From: Lineus longissimus
Taxonomy: Eukaryota > Nemertea > Pilidiophora > Heteronemertea > Lineidae
Length of the DNA: 49,448 nucleotides
Assembly: GCF_910592395.1 (NCBI RefSeq)
Contig: NC_088314.1
Location: forward strand, 15,006,001-15,055,448
Direction of reading: 5' to 3'
The notes beneath the pieces are model-generated. The model did no database searches. It was not told the origin of the DNA and saw only the letters and a program-made list of their open reading frames with translations. The stretch's first letter is position 1; each line of letters opens with the position of its first letter. Below, in pieces: positions 20,269 through 35,200 of this stretch. A program made the position numbers and the translations under genes.

Positions 20269-23200
20269 CGTCGTCCGTTAGCAGGGCACGTTTCGTAACT
20301 GTTAGAGCTATTGAGTTGAAACTTGGTACACATGTACCCTTATGTAATGACACCTTGGAGACCAAGTTTCGGTCCGATTCGTTTCATGCTTTGGCCACCA
20401 GGGGGCCAAACGTTAAAAGTGAAAATATGCAATATCTCCCTTAATAGTAATCGGGAAATTTTGAAAAAAATATGGTAGGTACTTCTAGCAAAGGTGCATC
20501 ATATATCCTCCGGGTTTTTGATTTGACCTCCTAAGGTCACAGAGGTCAAATGGTGTAAATTGGCCGTTAGGATGTAACGATGGCACGTTTCTAAACTGCA
20601 ATGACTATTGATACCAAATTTGGTACACATTTACCCCTTAGTCAGGTGATCTCAGGGACCGAAGTTTGGTCCAATATGATTCACCACTTGACCACCAGGG
20701 GGCAAAATCCAAAAACCTTAAAAATGTGATTATTCCTTAACTTCTTGCCCGATTGCCACCAATTTGATATCATGGGTACATCTAACCACCATACAGTATA
20801 TGTCACACAGGTTTTTAATTTGACCTTCTTGTCAAGGTCACAGAGGTCAAATGGCGTAAATTCGCCGTCAGGCCGTAACTATGGCACGTTTCTTAACTGC
20901 AATGACTATTGATCACAAATTAAGTACCCCTTGGTCAGGTGATCTCAGGTACCGAAGTTTGGTGCGATCTGATTTGCCGTTTGGCCTCCAGGGAGGGGGC
21001 CAAATCCTAAATTCTTCAAAATGCCATTATTCCTAGTAATGACTTGCCCGATTGGCACCAATTTTATATCATAGGTACATCTAATTCTAACAACCATTCA
21101 ATGTGTCACCCGGGTCTTCTTTGATTTGACCTACTTTTCAAGGTCACAGAGGTCGAATGTACTGTAAATTGGCCATTTTGGGGAAATTGTAATTGCTTGG
21201 ACCTACATCAAACCTAACACTACATGACACAATACCATGCTCTTTATTAGCTCACCTCTTAGCAGAGGTGAGCTTATCCCATACCGTGGCGTCCGTCGTC
21301 CGTCGTCGTCGTCGTCGTCGTCCGTCGTCCGTTAGCAGGGCACGTTTCGTAACTGTTAGAGCTATTGAGTTGAAACTTGGTACACATGTACCCTTATGTA
21401 ATGACACCTGGGAGACCAAGTTTCGGTCCGATTCGTTTCATGGTTTGGCCACCAGGGGGCCAAACGTTAAAAGTGAAAATATGCAATATCTCCCTTAATA
21501 GTAGTCGGGAAATTTTGAAAAAAATATGGTAGGTACTTCTAGCAAAGGTGCATCATATATCCTCCGGGTTTTTGATTTGACCTCCTTTTCAAGGTCACAG
21601 AGGTCAAATGGTGTAAATTGGCCGTTAGGATGTAACGATGGCACGTTTCTAAACTGCAATGACTATTGATACCAAATTTGGTACACATTTACCCCTTAGT
21701 CAGGTGATCTCAGGGACCGAAGTTTGGTCCATTATGATTCACCACTTGACCACCAGGGGGCAAAATCCAAAAACCTTAAAAATGTGATTATTCCTTAACT
21801 TCTTGCCCGATTGCCACCAATTTGATATCATGGGTACATCTAACCACCATACAGTATATGTCACACAGGTTTTTAATTTGACCTTCTTGTCAAGGTCACA
21901 GAGGTCAAATGGCGTAAATTCGCCGTCGGGCCGTAAACTATGGCACGTTTCTTAACTGCAATGACTATTGATCACAAATTAAGTACACATGTACCCCTTG
22001 GTCAGGTGATCTCAGGTACCGAAGTTTGGTGCGATCTGATTTGCCGTTTGGCCTCCAGGGAGGGGGCCAAATCCTAAATTCTTCAAAATGCCATTATTCC
22101 TAGTAATGACTTGCCCGATTGGCACCAATTTTATATCATAGGTACATCTAATTCTAACAACCATTCAATGTGTCACCCGGGTCTTCTTTGATTTGACCTA
22201 CTTTTCAAGGTCACAGAGGTCGAATGTACTGTAAATTGGCCATTTTGGGGAAATTGTAATTGCTTGGACCTACATCAAACCTAACACTACATGTCACAAG
22301 ACCATGCTCTTTATCCATCTTTCCTCCACATGAGGTGAGCACAATGGCCCTGGCCATTTCATCCATCTTTCCTCCACATGAGGTGAGCACAATGGCCCTG
22401 GCCATTTCATGTAACCGTAAGACCTAGAGACTTCAATTTTGCATTTCTGGATACTTCTGGTCAAACTCTACTTTCAAAACAAAATTTGTCGCCATTCGAC
22501 CTACTTCCTGCGAGCGAGAGTGAATGAAGGAAACTGGCCTATATCGGCCTAGGAGCAGCAGAATTAGTCGAAATATGCTCTAATATTAAGATAAAATTCT
22601 TGAAAATCTATTTTATTGAGAAAAAGTTCAAAATTTTAACAGGAGAGGGCGCTACCTGCCTTTTAATTATTTCTGCCGATTCAAATTCCCGCCCGATGAC
22701 GTCAGCCATCAATGAAGTCTCCTATTTGCCAGTTCTCAAAACATGGCAGCTACACAACAAAAGCAGTAGCTCCAGGAATAAATCACTGTTCACTTCAGCT
22801 TCGTAATCGATTGTACCCCGACTTTATTGTGTTTTGTGTGGTGTTCCTATTCAATCAACGACGTAAGGCCTTATTATGTTGATTTTAATTGAGAAGGTGC
22901 ATTATAAGCGGCGTACGAAATACCGAAGCGGAGACAAAATGGCGGCATGTTGTTTAGGCTTGGAGCTCAATGACACTCAAGTACCCAATTTTCTGCTTAA
23001 AAAGTAGTAGTCTGGTAGGCTATATTATCACTAGTTCGTTTCAGTGGTAGTCATAAGGTCGTTAGGGACTACTTTCAGAAATTAGTTCTTGAAAATTTGG
23101 CCACATTTCTGTGAAAACGATATCGGAAGTGCATGCTCTGTTTGCGATGACATCGCCGATGTATTTTGAAGTGGAGAATTCCCACAGTATGTGCAGTGAA

Positions 23201-26200
23201 TTGGCATGATTCTGTTCGCCTATTAAGTTTTAGTTCTACGATTCTTTCATGAGTAAAAAGTAGACATTCTAAGCAATACAATAATGTCACTCCCATAAAA
23301 ATTGATTGGAAATTGAGGGAGCTACGGCATTCTGTTTGTACAATACCAAATGGCACATTTTAAAAAGCGCTCATTGGACAACGTAGGGAATCACCAGAAA
23401 TGACGTCATCGCTGGTCTAAATAGAAAACTACGGTGGCGCAGTAGAGCACAAAAAAAAGGTTAAGCATTAACTTCGTCATGCAAGCTTCAGCAACAAAAC
23501 GATTTCTCATGAATGATTTATTTTATCATCATCAGCTTGTTTCCCCTGATAGGTAAAAAATGATTTACAATTTCCATCAAAGTTTCTATTTTGTGTATAG
23601 TCACATGTTATTTAACTGGCAAGGAGCCAAGCAGTTTTGAATATTCGCGGGAAAATACTTCGTATTTGTAAACGAGGCTATGACAATGAGTATCCTCATT
23701 CATGGCATATACTTCATGTTTCAGTAAATATTTTCATACGATGATTTCGACCGAATTATGGTCGGGATTGAGGAATGAACAGTGGCATAATTATGTCAAC
23801 CAAAAACATTGGTACCGTAGTGAACGCAAAAGGATATCAAATACCATGGAGCATGCCATTTTCATGCATAATGAACTGAACACCGGGAAGATATAAATGA
23901 TATTAACTCAGCTGAGCACCAGGCCCTTGGGCCTCTTGTTCTTTTTTCGCGATATAACCTACTTTCTGGCCTCCAGGCGGCCATCTTGGAAATTGTTTTT
24001 TGCCTTTGTGAAGCTAATGGTTGTACGTAGAGTGACGAAATTTTCATGGTGGGTATATCTAATAAGGTTAAAAGACATATCACCCGGGTTTTTGATTTGA
24101 CCTACTTTTCAAGATCACTGAGGTCAAAGTTCACTAAATCACCGATAGTAGGCACGTTTCGTTTCTATTTGAGCTAGAAGGTTCTAAACTTGTGAGGACA
24201 TGTATCTAGGGACCCTCTATTAATATTATATATACTCCAAAAATTTGTCCTGATAACCTTACATACATTTTTGTAACATTGTGTATGATTAGTTTGAGAT
24301 CTATGTCATTAGAATAGATTGAATTGATGACCTCCATGTAAATGATGAAAAACATGTTACAACAGACACAGTTTAAACGATGCATGGGACAGGGGTGCAG
24401 TCCTTGTCCTTAAAATTTTGCAGGTGAGCAAGTGCTCACCAGTAATTTTCTCTTCACTTGCTAGGCGAGCACTTATTCCCGCCATCAAACGCAACGAAAA
24501 AAACGTGCTCTCTAATTATGTCAACAAAAGCACATGGCAAGCTACAGTGCTCTCCGCCAATCACAATAAACTAACTCATGGGTCTCAAGCCATTTTGCAT
24601 GCGAATGGCCTGTTCTATGAACAAAAAACCACAGAAAAATCAATGGTAATTTATGCAGCAGCATTAAGCGAGGTCTTCGTCATCTCTCCCATTGAAGCGC
24701 CACCTGTAATCTGCCGTTGTTGAAATTTGGAACTAAATGCAGGACCTCCTGCGTAGCCGTATTATCATTTGGCATGCGAAAATTGAACGATGTTTATTGC
24801 AAGATGCGCATTTTTTTGAGCCCGCATTATGGCGCGGGCGTGCAAATGTGCGCCTCAAGAGACAAGACCAAAGTGTTTTATCAGGTAGTGGTAGTGTGCT
24901 TTGTTGATGTGTGATTAACAACCACATGATGAATTCATGACAACTAGTATTAAGAGGCAGTCAGTAAATTATAGAAGAATGAAATTCCCAGCATCTGAGT
25001 CTTACTACATGTAGATGCAAAGGCCAAACACACCATCAATCATACGGCAAGGACACAGAGGCCAAACTGTAAAATGTTACTGATCGTTGCAAGTTTTGTC
25101 ATTATGTCCTTGACTCATCAAATTTTATATGCACTCACTCATCAGGCATCGCTACTCGCGGACAAAAATTTAGGTAAATGCGACCTACTTTTCCGGCCTT
25201 ATAGGTCAAAGGTAATAAAATCCTGTGTGATCTAGCAAATGATGTAATCTACATTTTGACCTGGGCCGGATTTCCAAAGCCCTCAAGGTCAAACTTTGAC
25301 ATCTCACTGGCAGAAGCGCGTTTTGTCTTTATTTTTTGTAGACACAAATTTGGTATGAAGACACCTTTTGTTTAAGGCATCTGCATGATGACAAAATTGA
25401 AAAAATCAGGTCAAATGACCTACATGTATACTTCCAATGTGTACGGAGGTTAAACTTAAAAAATTCACTGATAGTGTAACATTTTATCAGTATTAGTCAT
25501 TCTTAAGACTGAGTATAACAGGATTATCCTTTGCATTGTGAGAACATTGAAGTTGACCTACTTCAGGATGAGATTGGTCTAAATTTGTAGTGAGGACAGT
25601 CCCCCATCTTCACCTGGCTTAATACTGTTAATTGGAACACATACAATGTACTGACCTAGTTACATGTAATACAATTCATCCAGTCACTCCTGTGTGTGCA
25701 CAATGTCCCCAGGGCCAAGACATTTCATTTCAGTTTTTTTGGGTGTCACCATTTGATCACAACTGCCCCAAAGAGATCTGTTATCCCCCAAGTGAAGCAT
25801 GATGGTCCATGGTCTTGGAGAAATGTTGATGGGGATAGGGAAACATGGTTGATTTACAGTTGGGTCACATAATTGAATTCTAAGAAAGTCTCTGATTGGT
25901 GGGCATGTGGTAATTGCTTTTATGTATGGGTCAAATGGAAGTGGTTGTTTCCAGGTCAGTTTAAAGTGTACATCAGATCAGATATGCCAATGATTAACCC
26001 TTTGAGGTTCAGCAGAGGTATTTGATTCTGCTTTATATTAGGTTTGGGGATGAGGCGTCATTCAGGTTTTGCAACCCCTCGGAACAACGATGTACAAATA
26101 ATGTTGTCGTCAGTACCTTTGCCAAATCATTTGTGCAAGTCCACGTGGGACACTTGTATAAGCTTTGTTGATAATAAGCAGGTTTCGCAACCCCATTGAA

Positions 26201-29200
26201 GGACCAAATACGAACGAACGACGAAGGTCTGTCGTGTCATCAAGCTATGTGCCAATTCATTTACGCGACACTCTTAAATCATCTTCTGTACTAATTTGTA
26301 CGAAGAATCGGGGAAACTTTTAGGAAAGTTGTCAATAAAGTAAATTTGGCTTTACCCACTTCGTACTTCTTTGCAGTACGGAAGTGGGTACGGCACCCCT
26401 GGGGAACCCAGGATTCTGAGGGTTAATGTAATATCAAGTATGGATTTTATCTGGATACTTGGTAATATGTATGTGAAAATCAGTGTGCTCAACGACCAGA
26501 AAAATCTGTTATTCATTTACACAAATACTAGTTAGTACTAGTTGTATTTTCCTGGACATTTTAGGCTCACTGTAGGGGAGTCTATACAACACCACAGCAT
26601 CCGTCATCGTCGTCTGTATCCTGTTTAAAAAACAGTGGCACGTTTCTTAACTGCCAGGGGCAGGGCTATGAACTTGAAACGTTGTACACAGGACCCCCTC
26701 AGGTCTGGTAACCTCTGACAATAAATTTCGGTCTGATCTGATGCTTGACTTGGCCACCAGGAGGCCAAAACTAAAAAAGGGTAAAAGTGCAATATCTCGC
26801 TTATTAGTGACTTGTTTTCGATGATAATTTTATGGTAGGTACTCTAAGAAACGAACCTCACATGTCATATCGACTTTGGTTTGACCTATATACTATACAT
26901 GTACCGTAGCATGTTTCTTTACCAGGTTGAATTCCTAACCACCAACTATCTATACGGTGAGCACAAGGGCCCTTGGCCATTTCATCTATACTTGGTAATA
27001 TGTACATTTGGATATCAGTATGCTCAACGACCAGGATAATCTATTAGTCATTTCCACAAATAGGTTGTATTTTCCTGAACATTTTGATATACAATTTTTG
27101 GATTGGACATTGCCAGTGACCAAGTTAGATTGGGCAGCATTTAGATTTTAGAAATACAATAGAAACTTCTCTTGAGGACATCTCTGCCAAGCGGCCACCT
27201 CCACTTTGCGGACATTTCCGTTCAGGCCTGATTTCTTCCAAGTTGTTTCATACAGCAAAACCTCTTAACCCTTTCGTTATGTGTTTGAGACTATGACACC
27301 TTTTTACAGGACCGCCGCATTCTGGTGGTCTTTCTATCATAACGCAGTACAAACACCTTCGCCATCTTTACTTTTGCTTGAAACTAATCTGTGAGTCTCG
27401 TGCAACGTGGAAATGTATGGGTTTCGGGGGAAATCCCACGGGTAGTTGTAAAACAAGAAACACAGAAATGAAACAGAAACACAGAAACGAAACGCAGAAA
27501 CCAGTCTTGTGGCGAATTCTGGTCTGCAGACTCCATCTTGTTGCCATGGTTGTGGCCGCGAACGCGGGTGTAACTAAAACTGGTATTCAGTCGGAATGGA
27601 AGGAGGAATGCTCATTTCCCACCCCTTTTAGCCTCATCAACGTGTGCGCAGATTGGCAGCATCCGGCCTGATCGTGCCAATACACTACATGTATGTACTA
27701 CACGGCGTAAATAGAAAATAGTCCTTCGAATAGCGAGTCCTGTTCTTTTGTACATTCCATGGCCTGTGCACGACACTAGGCTGAACTTCCCTACTGCAAC
27801 CTCATTAACATAAACAGATATTTAAAGGGACTATTTAAAGGCAGCAGCTGGGCAGGCAAGATTGAGTTACTCCAAGTCCAAGTCTAGTGCCCGCCCCCCC
27901 CCCCCCACTTTACTCTATTCTAGTCGCCAAAATTGGTCTCTCACGTCTCACATAACGTCGAAATGATTCACCCATGTACTGGTACCGTACCTTGCATTTA
28001 GTGCTGCATCAGACGGGATTTGTAGGATGATCCTGGTACTTCATGTAAATTGAACACTACAAGGCAAGATGTTGCACTGCACCTTCATTTAAAATAACAT
28101 GCTGTAGGAATCGAATCGAACCTACCAAAGTACTACACCACCACCTCAAAAGACTTCACCCATATCGTGCCGCCCCCTCCCCCCCCCCAAGTTGCTCCAT
28201 GTATCCCCTCAACAACTCTATTGCATTCCGGCTGGCCGCAACCCACCAACCTCAGATTTTACTTTTAAACGACAATAACAACGGATTGGGCAAGGAAAGT
28301 ATCGGCGTGCCGCTTGATTCCAACTTTTATGAAAACCCGTTTGATTTTCGTTTCTGCGTTTCGTTTCTGCGTTTCTGTGTTTCTGTTTCGTTTCTGTGTT
28401 TCTTGTTTTACAACTACCCAAATCCCACCATTCAGTGAGTTAGCAGCCATTTGCAGACGATAGACTGTTAGACATAATGCAACCTAACTTTGTCTTAGGT
28501 AATGGGGTGGGTAGTGGCTGAGTAACGAAAGGGTTTAGGGTGGATGCTTTATACTCGGAATTGCAGAGAGGGAAATGGTGACTTTTTGAGCCAATCTGCT
28601 CGCAATTAAGGACAGTTAACTAACACAATGGCTTCTCATGTATGCTTTGAGTAGGATTACCAGGTGAGAAGTTTGGGTAAATGCAATGTATGAAAAACTG
28701 GCCAATGATGATGCATGAATTCCGCCAAATTAGAAATCTTCAAAAATTTCCTTTTTTAATTATTTTTTTTGCAAATCACTGGTACATGTACTGTCTCTAG
28801 CTGTGAATATGTGATTTCCATTGGTTTGAGTACGGTATAGGGCCATTTTATAGTACAGTAGAATATCTCTATTAAGGACACCATTAAGACTGACAAATGC
28901 TTTCCTATGAGAGTTGCCGCAATATAGAGATAATTTTTAATTGAAATGACCACTAAAGTACCAAATGCAGTGTCCTTTATAGAGAGGTGTCTGCTTTAAC
29001 AACAAAAATTACAAAATTACAACAGTGATATGCTGCTTACCTGTCATCAGGCCAGTTTCATGTCATGCCGTGCTCTATGTTGTCCTGGGTTTATCTAAAA
29101 ATAATTTTCTAGCTGTTTTCTTTGTGGTTTCAGGATGTGACGGAGGAGGGTGTGGTAAAGCCGGGCAGTCGATTCAAATACCATGTCTGGATCAAGCATA

Positions 29201-32200
29201 CAAGGCAATCTCTACCGTTGAGTGGGAGGACAGAGACAAAAAAACTATTGGCAAATGGATCTCCAGTCAAGGGATGACTATGCAGCCAGAATTTTCGACA
29301 CGCTTTAGAATAAGTGAACAGGATTATAGTTTGACTATATCTGATTTGAGGGTTGATGACTCTGGCACATACACGTGTCGTATGTCCCGCATGAATGAGA
29401 CAATTGATGTGCAGAAGGCGCAGGTTATAACCATTAAAGGTATGCAAGTATTTCTTAAAATGTTGGCGCATCAAAAATGCCCTCCTGTTTCCAGACCAGA
29501 GCTACATGTAATACCTCAGGAATATTTGTAATTTTCACCTTTGGATCTTTTGAATATTAATTTTACTATTACTCTTGACAAATTCCTTTTTTTGAAAAGC
29601 AAGTTCTGTGCTAATGTTCCAATTCGTGGATTTTCCGAGGCCTCATCAGTGTAATATCAAGGGCCTTGCATGTTCAATCTCTGGTAATTGTTGTGGTGGG
29701 CCAGTCAGGGCATACATGTAGCGGTAAAGAACATAACACACTTCGGTTCAAATTGATGACTGGACCTCTTAATCCAGTGGCTTGGATGGATTTTAGCCTG
29801 TCCATATACAAAATAAAATTCTAGCCCTTTTCCAGCAGTTTCCATAGTATGTGATTTGTAATGCTGTAGTTGTCATTCTCCTTATTTGCAGATAAACCTA
29901 GTCCTCCCCTTGATGTGTCCCTGAAAGCCGTAAGTGCAGACGCAGTCCTGGCGACATGGAAAGCCCCTCTGAAAGAAAACAACAGCAATGTCACTCGCTA
30001 TGTTGTCCGACTTATGTGAGTAGTGTACCCATTCTAGGGTTCTTCGGGGCTGACTCGGTTATTCCTGTTGGCTTGAGTACATGTAATTCCAATGAGACAG
30101 AATGATTTTCAGGCATTTGTCTGTGATTGATGTAGGAAATCACCATACTTCACTCCATGGAGGCTGAATCTCTGATTTCTGATTAAATAAGGCAGTACAT
30201 GTATATTAATTTAATAAAATAATGATAATAACGATAATCTTGCTTTTAGATTGATGTTTTTTAGGTCTAGAACTGTTAGAACAGGCGTGTTTTTTTCCTA
30301 CAGCGTGTTGATAAATGATGCCTAAATTGGCTATTTTCATTCAGACCATAATAATAATTTGGTATTCTCCTCTCTTATAGAGAAAATAAACATGATTGGA
30401 ACACAGCATCAGAGTATAGAGTCTTTGGTTCGCAGAATCCACCAACGTCTAGTCGCTTGGCAAATTTGAAGCCATACAAGGAATACGTGGCCCAGGTTTT
30501 AGCTGTGAATGACATAGGTTCCAGTGAACCAAGTGTTGACTCGAATGTCGTAAGGACTCACGAAGCTAGTAAGTAGTTAAGCTGCAGAATCAATTTTCCA
30601 ACTTGCCTGATATCTGACTGGCCTCAAAACTAACCGAGCTGGCCTGTCCAGGGAAAGGAGAAGTTACAATTGGATCGTACCATGCTGGCCTGTCCAGGGA
30701 AAGGCGATTGTGCAGTGATTGAATAGATTTACAAGTTTTTCGTCAGAATGTTTATTTACTGATCTCTGGAAGCTTTCATGTGAAATGTGCCCTATGGTGT
30801 CTGAAGAGAATGCCTCCCTTTTGATTTGTGCACTGGGGATAATGGGTATATTCAGCAGAAGATCCAAATGCACATCACGAACATTCCAGAGTACTCGGCT
30901 TTGGCCTTGCTTTGGAATGTATATTTGACCTGTCAGCTTTATAAGCAACCTCTTTGCTAATATCAAACTTGATGAGGGCAGGCAGACAAATGTGAAGTGG
31001 GAAGAGCAAACAATGAGCCTCTGAAGCCTTTGATTAGACAGAATGTTAATAGAAGGAATGTACTTTATTAAGTACTCTTTTCCTGCATGTAATGCAAATG
31101 CTTGACAAAAGTATGAAAGAAAACGTCCTCTCCCTGTTTGTTGCATAAAGGTTGACCCAACATGATCTCTCTTGTGGTGCAAACATACGGCATACATGTA
31201 GCAACCCTTTATCATGTTTATGAAGACTGTGATGCAGAGAGAGAAATTCTAGGGTGTTTGATTTTCGATTCCCAATATCAGTCCTTTGAAGACAAAGTCA
31301 CAACCAGAAGGCCAGGAGAGACCATTCCGATGGCTCCACAGACTAGTGATTGTTATTATGCAGATGTGCAGTTATTATCTCATGTAACAGAAGTTGCTTG
31401 CCTGCAAAGAATGAAGATCTTTGCCGATACCTGCTACAAATATTGATCAGTTGTTGATTGGAAAAAGTTTTACCTGATTCTATTATTTCATCGTAGTCAC
31501 TGCGACAAGCGATTTCTGTTGCAAACTAGCAATCTTTTTGTTCCTTAACGCAGTCAGGGCTGCCTTCCCTTACACATTTGGGGGAAATTTTACACATTGA
31601 CAGGACTGTTTACACTTCGTTAGGGCCATTTTACACTTTGACTCAAGAAAACTTCTGAAAAATTGTGCCACAATCATCAGAAAACCCAGGAATTACACTT
31701 TCCATTGCCGATTTACACTCTTTCACCAAGGGTTTTACACTTTGCTGGACACAAGGGTAGGCAGTTCTGCGCAGTGATGAATATCATGTGTCTCTGTAAT
31801 GAAATTCATGAGCCTGTGGTGCATTTCTTTAATACTACCATGCATGCTCTGAAATGTATTACTGATTTCTTTTCAGAACCTGAGCGTCCACCCACCATCA
31901 ACAAAACGTACAACATCAGTAGCACCTCCATTGGTATCTCCTGGAGTCCTCCTGCCAAGGATCACATCAACGGTGTCCTCACCGGCTACAACATCTCATA
32001 TTTTGTGGACAGGAAAGTCATCCAGCAGATCCCACCTCCACCGCCCCCCAACCATATAGTGGTAAATGGTTCTATTGATAAACGCTCTGAGGTTGGTGTC
32101 GTGTATTTTTGTGCTTCTCGCTCTATGTTCAAGGTTGTAGCAGATTTAATTGCAATTTACGGGGGTTTTCAGTACAATAACTGAACACATAGCAAGTTAT

Positions 32201-35200
32201 AATTTGTTGCTGAATTAAACTAAAAACTTGTGCTTCGCTGTCAAAAAATATTTATGGCAATATAATTTTTGATACACTTTGAGTTAAGATCTGCTGCAAG
32301 CTTGATAAAAGTTTGCCTTTACAGTAAGCAGTTTGATAATCATTTTTAATTGGCATGCTTCGTAAAGTGTAGTGTAGCCAGTGGAGATCCTTCAACCAAG
32401 CATGAATACTCTAAAACCTCGAATACAAGGCCAAATCAAAAACCCGTTTGATATGTGAGCCCTGAGCTTTTTTCTAAAAATGTCAACTACAGTTGCACAG
32501 ATTTGAGCTATCACTTAAAGAGTAGATTAGAGCCACACTGCTTTTCATTACTGTAGTCACAGCGAGCATTTAAAATGACCCAGAAACTTCTGAGCGGATA
32601 TCAGGTCGTATATGACTTCTATGGGCGAATTTAAGTTTGGCTGGCCATTCTCGCCCAAAAAACTGGTCCATGGAGGCCGCCATTTTGTGTCATTCAAACT
32701 TACCTATGGAACACTTTTGCATGTTACTCCATTTGGGCTCAAACACAAGAGTATCCCTTTAATTTTCTAAAGGGAGAACTGAGTTAACAGCTCGGCCGCC
32801 AGGCGGCGCCCTGACCGATCCCGCGAGATCGCGCCGATCTCATGCCGCCATATTCAGTCTTTACTCTTGTGCTTCTACGAAGCACATCGTTTTTTCAAAG
32901 CTGCCGTGAATTCGATTTAAAACCAAATTCAACCAGCCAAGTCTAGACGATTTTTGGGTTCATTCACCTACGGAGTAGACCGCCAAACTAATCTTGGCAT
33001 TAGTATTGTCCAGTCTATTTAATTATAGACATTTTCTTAGCTAGCTTAGTCGACCCGGCTCCATTATTTTGATCTTGGTAGGGTAGAGTTAAGTAGGCTA
33101 TTCTCCGCTCTATTGTAATGAACAAGACTCAGATCCATTGCAATAGTGTTTAATTCAAGTAGGCATGTTTTCCTTTCCATTAATTATTGCGTCCTTTCTG
33201 GCCTACTTGGGGTTCCCAGTGTTTTTATTGTCATTGGTACCATTTTTTATATGGCGTACCCCTCCGACGGCATCCTTTGTCTCACCACAAAGGAATGCGT
33301 CTGGTGGCGGGAAACGGGCCGCGAAGACGCCTAAACCCTCTTCCGGTTCCGTTTCCGGGCATATAACCCGGAGGTCTAGCAAACCTCCCGCCACCACCCC
33401 TTCCGTCAGCCGAGTTCCGGTTCCGGCCGCGGCTGCGAAGGATGCGGGATCTGACATTATTAATGTCTGTGGTCCCAAGGGAGACTTACATCCAATAAGT
33501 CTCCAAGGGTTTAATATACCCCGGACCTCAGGGAACCTTCCGGTTCCCCTGTCGTCCGCTCCCCCGAGTACAAGCCCTTTGTACCCGCGGGAGCACCCTG
33601 CTTCCGGTCCGCCGATTGCAGTTCCGGTTACTGACGCGGGTTCCCGTTTTTCAGTAACCGAAGACTCTACTGGGGGTTTTTCTCAGTCTTTACTGCGAAA
33701 TAACCCCAGTCCTCACGGACACAGTAGAGTAGGGCCGGACCTTATAACGCCACCTCCGAAACGCCATGCGTCTTCGGTAACAGCGTTTCCGCCCTCCGTA
33801 CCTCCTTCTAAAAGGGCTTCCGGTAGCTCCATACCGGCGAAGGAGTTACGGGCATTTCCGGTTTCGGACTTCGTCCTACCGGAAATGCAGGCACCTTCCT
33901 ACGTTGGCCAACCTCTTGGGTGGAACCAACCGGAAGTGCCACCCCCTCCTCGTAGCAGAGGCGTCGTTCCCATGGAACGAGCTACGCAGAGAGGACATCT
34001 GAACTCTAGTTCAGAATATGGGCAACTTCCGCTTCCGGAAGACCCATTCGCCCGCACATACGGCTTCCAGGGTTCGCTTATGCGCTCACCCTCGCCTCAA
34101 CCGCCCGTCGTTGAGAGAAGCCGCACGTCGGGTCCGGAACCCGAGTCGGGACAGCAACTGTCCCAGCTCATCCAGATGGTAGCAGGTCTTTCTGATAGAC
34201 TCAGCCATCTGGAGCAGGGTTCCGGTTCCTCTGGTGCGCCTGGTCCCATCGGATACCCACCATCCGACTCCTCTATTTTAGAGGAATTTTCTGAGAACGA
34301 GAGTTCTCAGCCAGGCTACCGCTCCCCCAATCAGGAGGAGCTGTCACCAGAGGAGGCCAGTATCCTGTCGGATATGAGGACACTCAGATCCTTGATCAGA
34401 GCGTACCTCCCGCAGGATCTGTGCCCTACCCCGCCGGAACTGCCAGCCTTGTCAACACCGACCTTTTCACTCTGGGGGCAGGAAGTGGATCGCAATCCAC
34501 AGGTTTCTCAAGGCTCCACTCGGGCACTTGAATTCCTTCCTCCCTCCCCGTCGGTGTTAGCAGTCTCTGAACTTTTGGAGCGTACAATCAGAGACTCACA
34601 AGGCGCCCACCAACGTACTTCCATCCCTGTCCTTCCGGCAGTCGGACCGGAAGCTTGGTGTAAACCGGGGAAGTTGTTCACGGCACAACTTCCTCCCGTT
34701 AGGCAGTACCGCGCTGACTATTATCGAGTCAGCTCGGCCGGCTGTCCAGCTGCAGCATCGACTTCCATATTAAAGGACGATGTACAGCTGGACCAACTCG
34801 TGCCTAGGGTGACCTCCTCCTCGGCTTACCGAGACCTTAGAGCACAAGAGGGTCTGGCCAAAAACACGTTAGCGGTGCTCTCCTACGCAGAGCACACTAA
34901 CCTGGCCCTAGCCAGATCCCTAAAAGATAATGAGTCACTATCTGATGACACAAAATCGCTTGTGACATCCTTGTCACATTCGATTAGGCACGCTATTGCG
35001 CTGTCCGCCAAGACCGCAGCAAATAGCGTCCTACTCCGTAGAGACGCCGCACTGGGCTCTCTCAATGTCATCAGATCCCTCCAGCTGGAAGGGGCCTTAA
35101 GAACCGCTCCTATGGACGGTTCTTTCCTGTTCGCAGATTCTGTACAAGAGGCGGCTCAAGCACAGAAAGATTGGGACAAATTATATGCCCCCACTGCGAC

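Larger units (their letters stand above)
20035..23940 (+). mobile_element. Related TTTTTAGCTCAGCTGA element enclosing nested copies
   Basis: The head TTTTTAGCTCAGCTGACTAA with a GTCAGCCGAGC hairpin and CCATC repeats (20100-20130) seems to pair with a tail ACTCAGCTGAGCACCAGGCC...GGGCCTCTTGTTC at 23907-23940. The insertion at 20155-22410 interrupts it; text resumes GTAACCGTAAGACCTAGAGA. The interior 22411-23900 has no recognised gene. The pairing of head and tail is inferred. Confidence 0.4.
19040..29133 (+). other. Receptor intron 1 (10 kb, repeat-filled)
   Basis: Bounded by GTGAGT and TTTGTGGTTTCAG. It contains the nested GCTCACC copies, a piggyBac-like MITE, a PIF/Harbinger-like element and AT-rich filler. 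Stretches 19040-20030 and 28540-29130 hold nothing I recognise. A YY1-like ACAAAATGGCGGCATG lies at ~22937, but no exon can be tied to it. Confidence 0.6.

Noticed and set aside
20064-20444. Open frames rich in consecutive arginines (also at 2908, 20159 and 21193)
   Set aside because: They are the (GTC)n microsatellite of the GCTCACC repeat read in the CGT/CGA frames; not proteins.
24418-24723. 101-codon frame
   Set aside because: It begins in decayed repeat sequence and has no recognisable protein features.
29025-29133. Upstream extension of the Ig-exon frame (MICCLPVIRPVSCHAVLYVVLG)
   Set aside because: It precedes a consensus acceptor and belongs to the intron; phase joins exon 1 at 29134 exactly.
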